NCBI RefSeq assembly: GCF_030867145.1
Contig: NC_134433.1
Span: 12,599,216 to 12,663,215, forward strand
Length of the DNA: 64,000 nt
Direction of reading: 5' to 3'
Source of the DNA: Opisthocomus hoazin
Lineage: Eukaryota > Chordata > Aves > Opisthocomiformes > Opisthocomidae
The first letter of the stretch is position 1. Every line of letters starts with the position of its first letter. This document shows positions 9,363 through 24,100 of the stretch, one piece after another. The translations under genes and the position numbers were made by a program. The notes beneath the pieces are model-generated. The model saw nothing but the letters and a program-made list of their open reading frames with translations, was not told where the DNA came from and did no database searches.

Positions 9363-10859
9363 GTAGGTGTTACTTGCTTTTTACTTCTATTTGCAGCGTC
9401 CAGCTTCTTGGGGGGATGAAGACTCTTAATTTCAAGTGTGTGTGAAAGCTTTGTCCTTTGATGGATATTGTCCACAATGAATGCATTGCACCATGTGTTC
9501 TGTGACAGTACTGCTACTTACGCAGCTGGATAAACATTTATTGCTCGTGCTGGCTGTGAAATGCAGGTAGTAGGTAGTAATCATGCTAGTTTTCAGTGAT
9601 TTCGACTTTAGGATCTTGTCAGCATTAAGCGATGTTTATACATTGTCTGCATTGGGCTTTCACAAGTCACTGGTGACGTAGACTTCATGCTTGGCCTCCT
9701 CTCTTAGGGAAGCACATGCCTGTATAGTATACTGACTGAGATGAGGGTTAGAAAAGAAAACAGAAAGTCCCAATGATTGAGCTGTTCTTTTTCTTCTCCT
9801 TTATTTGTCAGTGTTAGGCAGAGAAGAACTTTTTTTTTTCTTGTCTCTACTGAATGCGTACAAAAGGTGATGGAAGAAACTAATTCCAAAATTACCTTTG
9901 CACTCCAATATTTGCAAATTGACTGTAGTTTATTGGCCAAGATGACAAGCGAAATAGAAAGCACTTTCGTTTTATTCTTGTTGCAGAGAGGGTGTGATTA
10001 TGAGTAGTTGCTTTGTGTGTTCCCCATTCAGCAAAAGCAGCACACTCCAACAGACGAACGCTGGAAGCTTCCTATTTTCTAGATAGTCAAGAGATAGCAC
10101 TGATCTTAATGCCTCGGTGTTCTCGACTGTAGTCATGCTAAACTTCAGTCTTACACAAGAGGGCAGGCTTTCATTTTAAAAAAATAAATAAATTTAAAAT
10201 TACCTGTGGCCTTCTCAAATGTGCTTTCTTAAAAATAACTTCAACTTCTAACTAGGACTGCACAAAAAGCTTTTACAGGAAATTAAAACCAAGTTTTTTG
10301 ACTGTGGCTTACCACAACTTTATCCTCAATTAATGTCTTTAAAACTTAGACTCTAATAGATTTAAAGCTTGAATTATGACTTTTCTTAGGTCAGATTTAT
10401 TATTAGACATGCATGATCAGGATATGTAAGTTTCCAGGAAAAAAAAAACAACAGTCTTAATATTGTGGAGGTGAATGTTCTCTGAAACGTTGTACTGTGA
10501 AGAATCAGTGTCAGTTAATCTGAGTAAACCTGATTCTTTCTAGAAGTTGTGTTTGGGGCTTTTTGGGTTGCTTTGTTTTTTTTATTGGAGGGGTAGTGAA
10601 TGCTTCTATACGTTTGGCATTTTGTTGAAGAAAGCTACAAATTAAATATTTCTGGAGTTGTAAAATACGCTTCTAAGAAAATGACATTTCTCTGAGCGCA
10701 CTATGTTTAAAAGCTTGGAACAATTAAGGGAGGAAAAACTTAAAACATTTTGTAGACGTTATCTGGCAGATGTCTTCAGAATTTGAGCCTAGCATTCGTT
10801 GAGGCGTTGAGTACTTTGAACTCTTTAAAAATGCTAAACTCTCCAGTGTGTTTTTAGGA

Positions 10860-11665
10860 TAAAAATGCATGAAAAATATAATTCAATGAGGCAATTTCAG
10901 AAACAGTTAAACCATCTTCTAGGTCATTGTTTGGAAGTGTCAAGACTTAAAAAAAAACCAAAACACAACATTGAGAAAAAGGACACAAGAAAAAAGTGTG
11001 AGTTGGGGATCTTTAGGAAAACAGGGCCAAAACTTATGGTGGAATGCTGCTGCAGGGTGGAGATAATTGTGAGGTGTATGAACAAATCCGATGTAGAAGT
11101 AGGAGACAACCTTGGCAAGAAGTCAGAGCTTGCAAGATGTTCAAAACTTTCAAACTGAGAATCGGTAAGCTCAGAAATAGATGCTGGCAGAGGAAATTAT
11201 TAAAGAGTTTCAACATATTTGTCTTCAGAGAAAGCAATTAATGAGCTATTAATGCCAAAAAGCTGGAAAAGCTAGCAAAAGGTCCCGAGAAATCACCAGG
11301 AGCTGGCAAATTGCACCAAACCTGCTCCTAGGATAAGCTGACAAGCTCTGTGGGAGTCTTGATGCTGAGTATTTGCAGTGCATTAAATCATGGTGCTAGA
11401 CTAATTGATAGAACTACGGGATGAATATATATGCATTGTCACAAGGACACAACAGTAAAAATTCCAATGTATTTTTAGTGAAGTTTTGAAACCTATGAAA
11501 AGAGCTTGAAGATCAGAGATGGGAACATAAACTTTGCAAGTGCATTATTATATGCTGCAAAGTAGTGAAATAATTCGGAATGATGTATCAAATATTGGAG
11601 CGTTCACTTGGTCTTGACCCTGCTTAATTTATGATATTAAGTACTTTAACCTATTACATATTTAT
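10860..11665 (+). mobile_element. Degraded CR1-like LINE fragment
   Basis: The bases around 11380-11410 align by eye with the segment of the intact CR1 in this window that encodes GKSCLTNLI (about 35650-35680), sharing the run AAATCATG and downstream matches. Bases around 11470-11500 resemble the DFSKAFDT segment, and bases near 11610-11640 resemble the segment for [11 protein letters not shown], in the same order and on the same strand. Stops and indels break the frame, so this is an old dead copy. The boundaries are approximate and the first 400 bases are included with less certainty because an unusual Lys-rich open frame lies there. Confidence 0.5.
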
Positions 11666-12147
11666 TCCGTGATCTGATAATGGAGAATGTATGAGCTATT
11701 ACCCCACTGCAGAGTACCAGACTCATCTGTCAGCCGCCTTCTTGATGCACTACCATGTGAGGCAGGCTAAGCGGAAACTGGAGTTTACTCTTGGCGGCGT
11801 TTTCCGTGAATCCTCTTTAAAAAGCATGCTGGCAGCCCTGGGCGGTGCTGTTTGTGGTGCTGTCTCACTTGGGAGTAAGAGAAGGAGAGCCAGAAAGCTC
11901 TTTTCGGGGAGGGACTTTGGGGAGACCTCTGCTTTCTGCCCAGATCTGCCTTTTTATTTTTCTGTCACATTTTGAACATCATCTCTTTCTGGAAGGACTG
12001 AGAATGAAGGAGAATCTGGCTGTCTTAGTTTTACATACGTAGGTAATTGTAAAAAAGGAGGGAAGATGATAAAAATCTGTGAGTACAAAGTTTTGATGAA
12101 TAAAAGGATCCAAGGTATATTAAGCACCAAGGGAATTACAACAATTA

Positions 12148-12181
12148 CATACCAAGGGAAGCTGTGCAAACCCTTGGTATG
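12148..12181. repeat. Perfect 11-bp inverted repeat (hairpin)
   Basis: CATACCAAGGG at 12148-12158 is exactly complementary to CCCTTGGTATG at 12171-12181, with a 12-base loop. It lies at the edge of a GC-richer patch. It is too short for a typical microRNA precursor. Confidence 0.85.
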
Positions 12182-15100
12182 CCTGTAGTACATAAAACTG
12201 CTATCCATGCAGCCGTGAGGATTGTGCATCCATTTGGATTCCCATTCCCCGCGTGGGGCTGGCTGCTGTGTCAGTGCCGCTGGCACAGGGGCGTTGGGTG
12301 CTTTCACGTGAGGATCGTGGTGCTGCTGGGGCAGCCCTCGGGCTGGGGGCACACAGGGCTCTGCGCTGCCGCACCCCGGTGCTGGGAGGGTGAGAGAAAG
12401 CGTATTGTGTTCTCTCTGCGACTGAAAGCTTCACGGCTGGTTCAAATCATTTTATAAATCAGCTGATTCTGAGTTTTATTGGGAAGGAAGATTTGTCTAG
12501 AAATGTTATTGTCTGTAGGCGGGAGGCATAAAGTTTCCAAGACTCTGTTTGCTACTTAACTTCTATACAGATAATTTAAGGATAGTTTTACCTAGCTCTG
12601 GAGAGAAAAGCAGTAATGACTAGATTTTTTGATAAAAATTTTAACACCTGTTAATTCAAATGAGGCTGGAAGACAGGTCTTGTCGAATATTGATGCCCTG
12701 TTAATATTTTTACCTAATGCCTCAGATATTTTGGTGTGTCAGATGTTTAAATAAAGACCAAATCTAGCGTGGTCATGTTTGCAGTTTATTTTTTTAATGC
12801 TTGTTTTCCTGGGTCTGTGCCATTCAGTAAAGGTGTTTTTCTCATCTTTTCTGTTTGTATGCTTTTGACCAGAGAAGTAAACAAGTCATCCTTTTTCTTC
12901 TAATACTGTTTTCCATCTAAAGAAAATACTCTTGATGAATAGATCTAGCTTAGCATTTTAAAAACTGCTCTGGAAAGTGCTGCTTCAGAGGAAAGAGTCC
13001 TGTCAACATAGTGTTTGCCCTGAGAAATTCTGCACTTATTGATGAGTTACAGCCCAAGTCAGCAAAGAAGGGACTAATGTGTTTGATTAAATTTTCAATA
13101 TTGCCTGTGTATGCGAGTGAAAATTTCCCTTGTGTTAGTACTTGCACTGTATGTGCATGATACTTTATCAGCTGATACTGACAGATTTGTATAACAATTG
13201 ATGAAGGCTTCCGTGGTTTAGATAGGAATTACAGATTTTTTTTTTTACCATAATGAATTCCTTGTAAAACTGGATGAAAACTAGACCACTCAGTGGTCGC
13301 CAGCATTTGCTGTAGTAGGCTTGTTCTGTCATTGTAGGGGCTCTGTATTTGCTTTTTTACTCAGCTCCAGTGCTCAAAAATTAGGCATTTGTCCTTTTCC
13401 AAAAGAAGTGACTGGTGGTGAAGCAGGTGCCTGTGCTGGTGCAGACACCATGAGCTGTGTTTTGAATTGTTGTCAGATGACTGCAGGTTTCTGGTGGGTA
13501 TTCTATGCAAGCTATCAGTCTATCCAGTAAAAAATGTCTGAGTTTGGGTAGAGTATGAACTGTAAATGATGCAGGTAGACGAGGTGAACCTGCTCAAAGT
13601 GTTCAGGCTAGCTAGGGTCGTAAACCCTCCTGTGTGTTTTAATGTTTAGCACTGGGAACAGAGAGGGTAGGGGTGCCAGAGTAGGTGGGTGAGAAACTTT
13701 GAAGGAAAAAAGGAGGAGAGCAAAGAAATCAGAGGGATGCGTTCTGCGTGTGAAAGGAGGAATAAGAGAAGTGAGCAGAAGAAATAACGGGAATCTGCAG
13801 TGGTTGTGTAATGGTGCTATTAATAATACATACCTGATTCGTGGAGATGATTAGGATAAATTAATGTTTGTGCAGTACTTCATATATGTGAAGTACTCTG
13901 ACGTACTAAATATTGTTATTACTACTATTATTGCATTTCATTTTTCAGCAGAACTATTTCAAATTTCCTGTTGTTGTTTGGGCAGAAATGGCCACATGCA
14001 GCAGAGAATAATCACCAGGAAACTGCATTCAAACTTTGTTCAAAATACAGTCCAGATCTTAATAGGAGTGACTTGTTGATGGTTTTTCCTCTAAAAATTG
14101 GCGTTGCTTGTGAATTTTCAGTTCAGTACTGATTTGCGTGGAGAAGTGAGCTTAATGAGATGCTGAGACACCGTTACAGGGGTTTTGATTCTAGTTATGT
14201 TGATCTTTTGGGAAAAAGCTACTGGTTTTCTACCTTTATTTGATTTCCTTTTCTTTGTTATCCCTGTTCTCTGCTCCGCACACCCTCATTTCCATTCGTT
14301 GTGCTGTTGCTGCTCAGGTTCCTATGGATTTCAGTGGCCCTTTGGTATTGGATTAAAACCAGAGAACTGCTGTCCTCTCCCCTTCCATCCCCTCCCTCAC
14401 CTCCAGGTGTAGGGGGAGGACACGCAGATGCCTGGGCAGTGACTGCTCCGGCTGACACATGGTTTGCCACTGCATCCCCTGCATCTTCTCTTGGGAAGAA
14501 AGAGACTGTAGGAAAGGCAGCTAATTCACCAATTCCTTTTTCCTACCCCAGGTGGTTGGGGAAGGAGCAAGGAGGGAGGAGTGTGATGAGCTTCTTCCCT
14601 TGGTGTCTGCTGGCTGCCTGCTCTGCAGCCTTGGAACTGCTGAGCTCCACTTTAGTCAGGCCTAAGAACGTTGTTGTGGTTTTTTTTAATTGCAAAATTT
14701 GCCTCTAAATTAAATTTTATTTTTGTTCATGTCAGAGCAGAATGTGGTGTTCTCGTCGCTCCATTCTCTTAATTTTAATACAGATTTTAACTGAAGCAGC
14801 ACTTGCTAATGAATCATTTTCTTTGCTTTATAGCAGTTATGAAAAAACAAACCAGAGCTGCTATGAAAGGACAATCCTTGCTATCCATGGCCTTGGTTTG
14901 GATTGTTTGCCAAGAAGCACCAAATATGGTGTGGTTTGGCTGCAGACTTGCCGTGCGGTAGTAACGGAGGGCTGCAGCGCTTTGCCTGTTGAACTGGAAG
15001 GTACAGTGCAAGGAGAGATAGAGGAATCTGGGTTAAAACGTTCCTCTGCTGACCAGTAATTGCATGAACTCTGGCAATGGTGCGCTGCTGTTTTGCCAAA

Positions 15101-18100
15101 TGCAGATACATACTGTTGACTTGTTTTCTTTATTTCTGGAACAGGGAAGTTTGGAAAACTATGGCATTAAAAGTGTGTGTTCACGCCTCAGCCATCCAGT
15201 CAGAGTGACTGTGGTAATTACCTTACTGACTGATTTACCACTGGATATCCGTAACATGGACTTTTTGGGTAGGGCTGTGTGCTCTGTCTGAGCAGCAGAA
15301 CAAATAAAATGGTTTTTGAGGAAGGGATTTGAACAAAGGAGGATTTTTGGTATTGCAAAAGCTCACTTAAAGATGCGCAATGCCTTGTACTGTAATCCTG
15401 TTTCACACTATGATTCTGGTTTTTCTTTCTGCGCTGTCTCCTGTTGCTGCAGAGTTTTCTTGATTAGAGTTATGCATCAGTGTTTCCTTCCTTTAGCGTT
15501 ACCTCTTCATGGAACCTGATGGGTTCTGTTTCCAAGCCTGCTGGCAGAACCTCTGTCTCTTGAAGATTCATGGCAGAATGACACAAGGCCAGTTCTTAAG
15601 CGGCTGGATGGCTTCCCCTGTAACAGTCCCAGACCGAATGTGAGACTTGGGCATATCACATGCTTAACTATAACACCAGACTGAGCACAACTTATATATT
15701 TCTATTCTATATCTATTTTCTATTTTAATAGTAAATATTCCTCAGTGAGCGAGACAGTTCATGTCTTCTGGAGAAAAGAAACTTCACTGCTTATTATGTG
15801 ACTGTAATTATATGACTATGAGCAAGTTACTGAAGTAGTTTAATGAGAATTTGGGGAGGTTCAAAGCTTGCAGGCAATGAAGGAAGATGCTCTCCCGGGT
15901 ATCGTTATTATTTATAAATAACTTAGTAAAAGAACGTGAAAATCAGCCAAGCACTTCAGGATTTAAAAGAGGTTTTCCCTCTAAAAATAGCTTGAGCTTC
16001 ATTAGAGTAAAATCAACTAGTGCTTTTCATCTTCCTGTGCTGTATTTAGGACTTAAAAAAACAAACGTACCCCAAAACAATAAATCAGAGATTATATTCC
16101 TCTCACAAGGTTTATTTGCGTGCTTTCCTTATAGTTGAATTACTTTAAAAAATACTGTAATCAATAATTTCTCTTACATTGACTTGTGATATTTTTATAC
16201 TTCAGTATGTCTAAAATGAATGATATGGGGGGATGGGGACGGGGGCACAACAAAACCCAAACAAAAAAACCCCAACAAACCCACCACAGACATGCACAAA
16301 ACCCAGTTTGCGGACTTCCTTTGTAACTTCCACTACAAAACTGAAGTGTCCAGGTGACAAAGGATGCAGTCACACGTGTGTCAGCATTAACGCCTCAAAC
16401 TCATTGTTTGCTTCTCACCTGCAGAAAACGTGAAGTTTCATGCATGAACTTCCATGTACCCCCAGGAAAGAGGCTACAGAAACTATCCTTTTTGAATGTC
16501 TCAGAAACTACAGAGCAAACCTCCTTAACACAGGGTGAAAGATTACCCGAACAGATCATGGAAAAAGGGTGGTTGGGACTAAACTCTGCTCTGGTTCTTG
16601 GTTCTGGGCTTTGTCTTTGAAACAACACTATGCCCTTGATTTGGGCGAGGGAGGGATATAAAACCACGCTTCAAACTTCAGAGCTCTGTGTTTGCTTCTG
16701 AAGTTTCTTTCTCATTTCAGAAATAAACAAGTCAGCGATGCATGTTTTATTTGTTTTTAGCTTTCCTTTCAACACTGTTGCTAAAGTAGGACAGCTTCCC
16801 CCCCCCCTCCCCAAGGTCTGTATTGAAATTAGGACTTTGACAAGTACTGAAATCCTTCGTACATGGGTTGGTGCTGAAAAATAGGTGCATCTTTTGAACA
16901 GAATCAACAATTGCAGAATTTTGTAGAATTTCTCATGTGGAATCTGAGAATGACCCATTGTTCTAATGCAGCATGTCAGTTTTTCTGTCAGCGTGGCTGT
17001 GTACTTCCGTTTTCTTTAAGGCCAGATGTGCTTGCTCATTATTTGCTATTGGAACCTCCAGTAAAAAGAAACTGTTGAATTTCATTCGATGTGTGCGGAT
17101 ACGTTAGATAGTGATTATTTCCATTTTCTCAAATACAGAGTGTACCTCTGGAAAGCTATCCTATTACTGTATAAAAGTCATTCCTGAGTTTATTTAATTT
17201 GAACCTCTGTACTGATGCATCAGAATGAGGTGCTCATCGTTCTTGGCTGCTGTATGGTAGGCTCGGCAGATATCTTAGTGTGTTGCTGTACCAGTGGTTT
17301 GATAAAAGGCATCGACTCCCATCTGGTGAGGATACTTTCTATGAAATCCATGCTGGTAAGCAGACCTACATCCAAATTCCCACTAAAGCGTGCTTGTTTT
17401 AGCCTGATAATACAATTTTGCTTAGAACCTTTGAAGGACCTTCGTTTTGTTGTCAAGTGGAAGATGCAGAGTGCTTTCCTCTCACTTGAGAGGCTTGTTT
17501 ATATAGAGTGTAGTCGCCCTTTGGAAGAATGCTGCTTATTCAGTCTTGGATAAAAAGACAAGAGTAAGAATGCTGTGAAATTGGGTCAGAAGAAAAATGT
17601 TGCGATCTTCACCCATTGATGAATTACATCCTGAATTTGGATTGTAGATGGTTGAAATGTAGTGTGCGCTTTAGATTTTGAACACTGGTGTTCGTTATAT
17701 TGTGTAGTTAACTATGCAATTTTCAGAATCATTTTCTGAAACTTAATAAAGAGGCAGGTAGATAGTAGTAACATTAGGTACTTCAGCCAAGTCCTGGATG
17801 AAAGCCAGATATCTTTCTACATCTACCAGACAAACCCTCAAAACCACAGCAGGTGAAAATGCAGTTAGGAAGCAGAATACATTTCTTTCAACGTTTATCT
17901 TTTAGGGTTTTATACTAAATTAAAATTGGGTGTCATCCTAGGGATAACTCTCACTTCATTTCTGTGTTAACTTCACTGAAAATTAGATATTAATTACAAG
18001 GTTGTTTATATGATGGGGCTCTTCTGGAAGACGTTCCACCTTGTGTTCTCTTTTCTTGGTTACTTACGAGTATGTGAGTAGTAGAACAACTTTTCTAGCT

Positions 18101-21100
18101 TTGTCTAGCTTTAGTCAAAAACCACTGACCTAGAAAAATGGTACAGTCTTTTTTGTTACAGTACAAATTATAAACAGTGTGTGTTTCTTGTAATTTGTGC
18201 ATCTGTCTTTCTTGTCTGTGTGCCCAATAAATCAGTAATGACAGGTTATCTTGGTAGAGCTCATTTTCTTGTCAGATCAGTGTTGGGTATCGAAGGCTGT
18301 TTCTACTTGTACATGTGTGCAAGTGTTGCTTGGTTTTGACGGTTTTTCCCTGTAGTTAAAGGTGTGATCTGAATTACATGTTTTAAACCAGGGGCAATAT
18401 TGAAAACGGCCCTCCCACCGAACGCTAGTTCTGCATACAGCATGTAAAATTTGAGGAAATGCCGATATAGTCCATTAGTAAGTTACTGGAATTGTTCTGA
18501 CAGTTGTGGTTACCGATAATGACTTACAGTAAGGCCTGCCCCTCTCAGTTCATTTAACTTTGTTCCTATGGGTAATATGGAGCAATTATATGGGAGGGTC
18601 AATCTATCCAGGAACTTTCACAACCATGAATCGAGAGCCTCTGGAAACCTCATTATGTGGCTGGTGGTGCCATCCCGGCAGTGGGTTTGGGCTTACTGCT
18701 GGGCAACCAGCTGCTGCGCTGCATTTAGGCGAGAGGAGCCGCTTTCATTTTAAGTTTTTAACTGCGTTCTTTGGGTAAACTGTATACTGCAGACTATTGA
18801 GAAGGCTCTTATTTCCTTATAGATTAGCTTTAAAGGAAGAAGGATTGCTGTTGCTCGCCCTCTTGGGACTTTCAACCATCAGGCACTCTCCCCAGTAGCC
18901 TTGCTGTGTGCCAAAGAGCTTTCTTGGCTAACTCCTCTTTTTGCAGAAACATTTCTTTCACTCTGTTCATAATTCCCAGACAAGTCCATGGAGTTTGGTG
19001 GAAATGCAAACTGTGCCCTTTGGAAATCTGGGAGAAACAGCCTGTTGGTGTTTTCAGACTTGTGAAGGTGGATCCTTGGGTTCAGGGACCTCCCTGGCAA
19101 AGGGAGAGCATCCCTTGGTATTTGCTTGCATCCATTAAGTTGTTCTTTAAACTGAGTTAGAGCAACTAATCTTTTTATTGGTTGCCACGCATATGTAGAC
19201 ATGTTTACAGGCGTTAGACAGCTGCAAAGAAAGGGCTTACATTAGCTGATCTGAAGTCCAAATTGCTGGAACTGATGAATGGTTGAGAGATATTTACTTA
19301 GTGATACAGCTAGGAGTCCAATTTTTAGTGAATTTTGTGTCATAGGCTTGCAGGATGGAGAGAGGTTTCCCCAACAAGAAGTTTACATTCCTGGAAATCC
19401 TTTGGCAGGTTTTTCCCTATGGCGAAAAGCGTGCCTCTTGCATGTTTCGTCTCATATACAAGGTACACGTGAACCATCTGGAAAGAAATTCAGCACCAGA
19501 TAACGTTGGTTAACTCCTACCTGGAGCGATGGATGATGTTCCAGTGCCTTTCATTCTAGATTTAACACATCGCTTGCATTGATTAAAAGCAACCTGCTGT
19601 TGTGCTTTTTTTCTTTTCCAATTTTCAACTATTCCTCATTCTTATTGAAAGTGATTACCGAGTGTCAGGCTCCCCAGGACAATGATCTGCAGAAATAAGC
19701 TTGCTTACGTGTTTAGAGTTTGTAGGTGTGATGTTGTTAACGTATTGTTCCTTTGGAGCAGATCTATACATTGACTTAATGTTCACGTTTGTGCTGGGTT
19801 TTATGTTGGATTGTTGCAGGCTCGTATTTAATTTTGCCTACTGCAACAGAAAGCGTGAAAACATTGTATCTCCTTAGCATCCAGATTTATGCTTTAATTA
19901 ACATGCAAAGGGAACCCACCAAAGATAGCAATTTGCGTTGGTATTTGAACCTTTCCCTGCTTTCAGAATGGTTTCTGTGGGCAAACTATCCATCCCTGAA
20001 AATGCCCATTTTACCTCATGTCTCTGGTTTTTGGCCGGCTAGCTCTTCCCGTGCTGGAACTGTAGACTGTGTGCTTCATAGTCAGACACACTCCTCTTCC
20101 GCCCTGTGCTGCCGCATGCTGTGCCTTCAGAGCAGGTGAGGCTTCTGCTCTGCCATAAAAGCACAGGAGCGGATTTAGTGTTGTATGCACATTCCTCTGT
20201 TACAAATTTTCTCTCTTTGGGTGTTGTATACCCTAGGTGTGTTTGTCTCACCATGCTCTTGTGCTGGGTCTCGGTCACTGAGTAGGTTTTTACACTGGTT
20301 TTTGTCTTCATTAGCAACTGTGGGAGACTGTCCGAACTAGCTAAGCAGCTCCGGGGCAGTTCACTCTTTCTTTGACACTGAATTGAGCCAAGCTTGAGAT
20401 GAGTCTTGTAAAATCTGGAATATCTTGTTATCACAGGAAAAAAAATGTGTTCTGCTTTACATTCTTCTAGGTAAGTTTTTAAAGAGCTTGATGATCTTCA
20501 GAATTTTTTGGATTAGAAGGTACATTGATGACAAGCAGAAAAAATGAGTTGGAGCTGGGGTGTTTTTGTGTGCGCACAGTGTTTCTTTCACTTGTGAGTT
20601 AGGAATGATTATTATGATGGAAATAACTGACTGTATAAGTCTGATTTGCTTCATTATAATCTGTATATTGTATTAGAATGTCAAGTATATTTTGTAATAT
20701 TTCCATTCCTGGAAGCTCCACATTGCCTGGTGATCCAGGACTGTGAAAATATGGAAGATGTAGTGCAGGCATTTGGACAGCTGAGACTAGGGATTAATCC
20801 TGCAGTTAGAGAAAGAACAAAGTAAAATTATTATTTCTGTAATTACTTTTTATGAAAGGAAGAAAATAGTTATCAAGTGCTATATTAGTTTGATCCACAG
20901 AGGTTTTCTCTAATCCTTTTAAATTATTTTTTGTGGTAGTATTGCCCTTAATTTTATCTGAAGGGTTTAAAGTGCATTGTGAAATGAGTTATGTGCAGAG
21001 GAGTCTTGCTGCTGTATCTTGTTTCTCTGGCAAGTGCTTCTATCGGGTATCTAGCTAGTAAGTCAGCAGCAAAATCTATGGCTATGGGAGAAGCCCAGTC

Positions 21101-24100
21101 CTCACCTAGGTAATCATCTATATTACTGAATTTTAACTACTGGCATAGAGATTTGCTTTAAAAAACCCAAAGAAGATAAAATGCTTTCTTTAGTTGTAAA
21201 AGCTTGATGTGATGGGCAGGCTTCTTTTCTATTCTAGAGGCGTATTTCACTTAATTTTTCCTTTGGATTAATTTACCTGTCTGCATATTAAAATGACAAA
21301 CTGCGCAATCTTTTCTGAAGACAGCAGTTGCACAGAGGCATGATTATTTCATATGCATGACTGCTACTGCTGGGTTTGTGCCATTTATTACAGTGGGTGA
21401 TTGCCTCAGCATCTTTCAATGTTTCTTTTGTATAGTATTTTTAAATGGCTTGGTCAAAGTGCCATCTGTCTCGACAGGTGAAAATGCATAGCTTATTGAA
21501 ACAGATGGCAAATCAGATTAATATTGCCCAGAACCGTCATTTGCTTGCTTCGATATTTGTAAGGTAATGTCCACTGGATTTGTTGGTTTTGCTTGGAAAG
21601 CAGAACAAAGTCAAGAGATTTTTTTTTTTAAGAATCTCTTCTTGTAGTGTTTTGAACGTGTAATTTAAGCAAAATTACCTCTTTCAATGTTGTTCCTTTT
21701 TATTCTGTCAGACAGTGGAAATTACCATTTTTCATAATTGCGAGAACAACTTCTGTTTGTGTAAAATAGGTTGTTAATAGTCAGAGATCTGCAAACTTCC
21801 CTTGGGCCCTCTTATACTGCGTGTTCCTCATCTTGCTTAAACCTGACTGCTCTTTTTATGGTTATGAACTGTAAAATGATGAAACAACTGCTTGCTTCTG
21901 TTTGGGTGTCATTGCAAGTGAACACTGCAGTCGCTGTTTCCCAAGAACTTTCAAAGACTTCGGGAGGTGCTGTACAAGGGCGTGTTAATTGCCTTTAGAA
22001 AAGCCCCTAGCATCTGCTGAAAGGGGACTTTTGCAGGAAGTACTGAACTTAACAGAACTCAGAGGGATTCTGATGCGCAGATTTTGACCATAAAATGTTC
22101 CTGCTCACACTGCCTTTACCAAAATTTCAGTGAATGTCATTGCCATCTTCTGCTGGAGTTTGTTCACCTGTTGGAGGCTCGCAGGTAGAGACATTTTTGG
22201 AAATCCTCTCAGGGCCATTAGAAGATGATGCTTCTTGGGGTGAGAAGAACATACTAGAAGTTGTGTTTAGTAAATCTGTATGCTTCCAGCTATCTATTTA
22301 AGACTATAAAAGTTAGTGGAGTCTGCCCTTACGTATACGTCAGTCATTCTGAAGAAAATTCATATGCATCTCATCCTTTTAAATAGTTGAGATGAGCTCC
22401 CCGGAAGTTGAGAACGTTGATCTTGTGACTTCAGATGCCTTGGGTTGGCGTTTGCATGTGGTGTCCGTGTTTGTTGGTATTGAGAACTGGTTGTTACTGG
22501 GTTTATACATTTTTATCAACTTCTGCCTGTCATCATTTTACAGGTAGCTGTGTTTCCGGGGTTTATTTTTATATGTGTGTGAGCATACATACATACATAA
22601 AAAAATAATGCAGTATAGTGTAATTGAATCTGAAGCTTTTAAATACTTTTTGTGTTTATGTCTCTGATTTAGTAATAAAACTGCTGAACTACAGCTTTCT
22701 CTAACATAAAAAGTAGTTAGTGTCTCTGCTGCAGATGGGCAAGCCTAATTTTTTGTACTCTGAAAACCTTGGAAAACACCCTAGTTCACTTAAGGTCTCC
22801 GAATGTCTTCAACTTGCTTGTTGTCTTCAGTTCATCAGCATGAAAATACTGTAATTTTATCAGTTAAATGGACAAAGAGCTGGTAACGCTGCTACTGATT
22901 TTTACAGGGTAGAATCTTTTTTAATAGGACTGTTCTCGCAGTGTTTTATTCCATGGAATTTTTAGAAGTCTGACTTGTTTCCAGCTAGGCTTCTGCCATC
23001 TTTTTGTTGTTAATAAATTTTTAAAAATAAAAAACCACAACAAAACCCAGAACTTTTTTTTTATAAGCTGCATTCTTGTGCACCATTCTTGCTTTTCAGA
23101 CAGTTTTCTGATGGTTTTGCAGTTTATTCTGATTAGGCACTGCCCACATAATACACTTGTCTGTTAGAGACTACCTACGTATGAAAGGCACATTCGCAGC
23201 TGAATTTTGTATCTTTGAGAATCAGCGATTACAGAAATCCTTAATGCATCGCTTTTCTCTTCTGCTTGCCTTGGGGGCATTATCAGATGCTGCGAGACTT
23301 GAGACTGCTTACCTCGCGTTGTGTGCCTGACGATGGTGTATTACTTCTCTGTGCCAGTGGTGATAAATGCCATGCGGTGAATGCAAGTGGTTTTATTTGA
23401 TTAAACCAATGTACTTGCGACTGACGTGAATCTTTGGAGTGTGGCTTTGTTTTGGGAGCAGAAAGCAGTGTTCCAGTGTCTTCAGTGTTCACTGCCCCAG
23501 TTGAGTCCCTCTCAACTTAAAATTGGGCATAATATTTTTAGTGCTCTGTGTGCCGTCTCCATATTTCAAGCCATGGACTCGACTGAAATAGCAACCTTCA
23601 TGTTTTCACTCCTCTTCACAGACAAATAAGGACATTCTGTTAGCATCTCCCACCCCCCGAGCGGTCCACACACATGTGCTGCACAACGTGCTCCTGCGCC
23701 GTGCCTCCAGCTGGAGGTGGGGGGGGATCTCCAGAATTTCTGTGGGTAGAAGAAAAGTTCCAAATCTGGTGACTCCAGCTGAGTCAGAGGCAGAACTGTG
23801 CTGTGCCGGTGGCTGTTGATACCTTCCCTTCCTGAGGTGGGAAAACACTTGGGACGAGGAGGATGGAGATGAAGACAGTCATGCCCTTTCAGGGTCTTTT
23901 AATCCTTGTAGTTTGGTGGCAATAAATTCTGCTTTAATACTGGAAGCAATATCCAGCACAACATAAAACTTCCTTTTGTCAGATTGATTTCCTTTTTAAA
24001 CTGCAAACTCACATTTTTTGGTTTATTCTGCAAGAGTTTGTGTAAATCTGTGGGGGAAACGGAGCAATTGCAGGGACGCATCATTGTTCTGCAACATGGG

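Noticed and set aside
10865-11158. 97-codon Lys-rich frame as a host gene
   Set aside because: It lies deep in GOSR1 intron 6 next to degraded CR1-like sequence and has no recognised domain; included only as the uncertain part of the old repeat.
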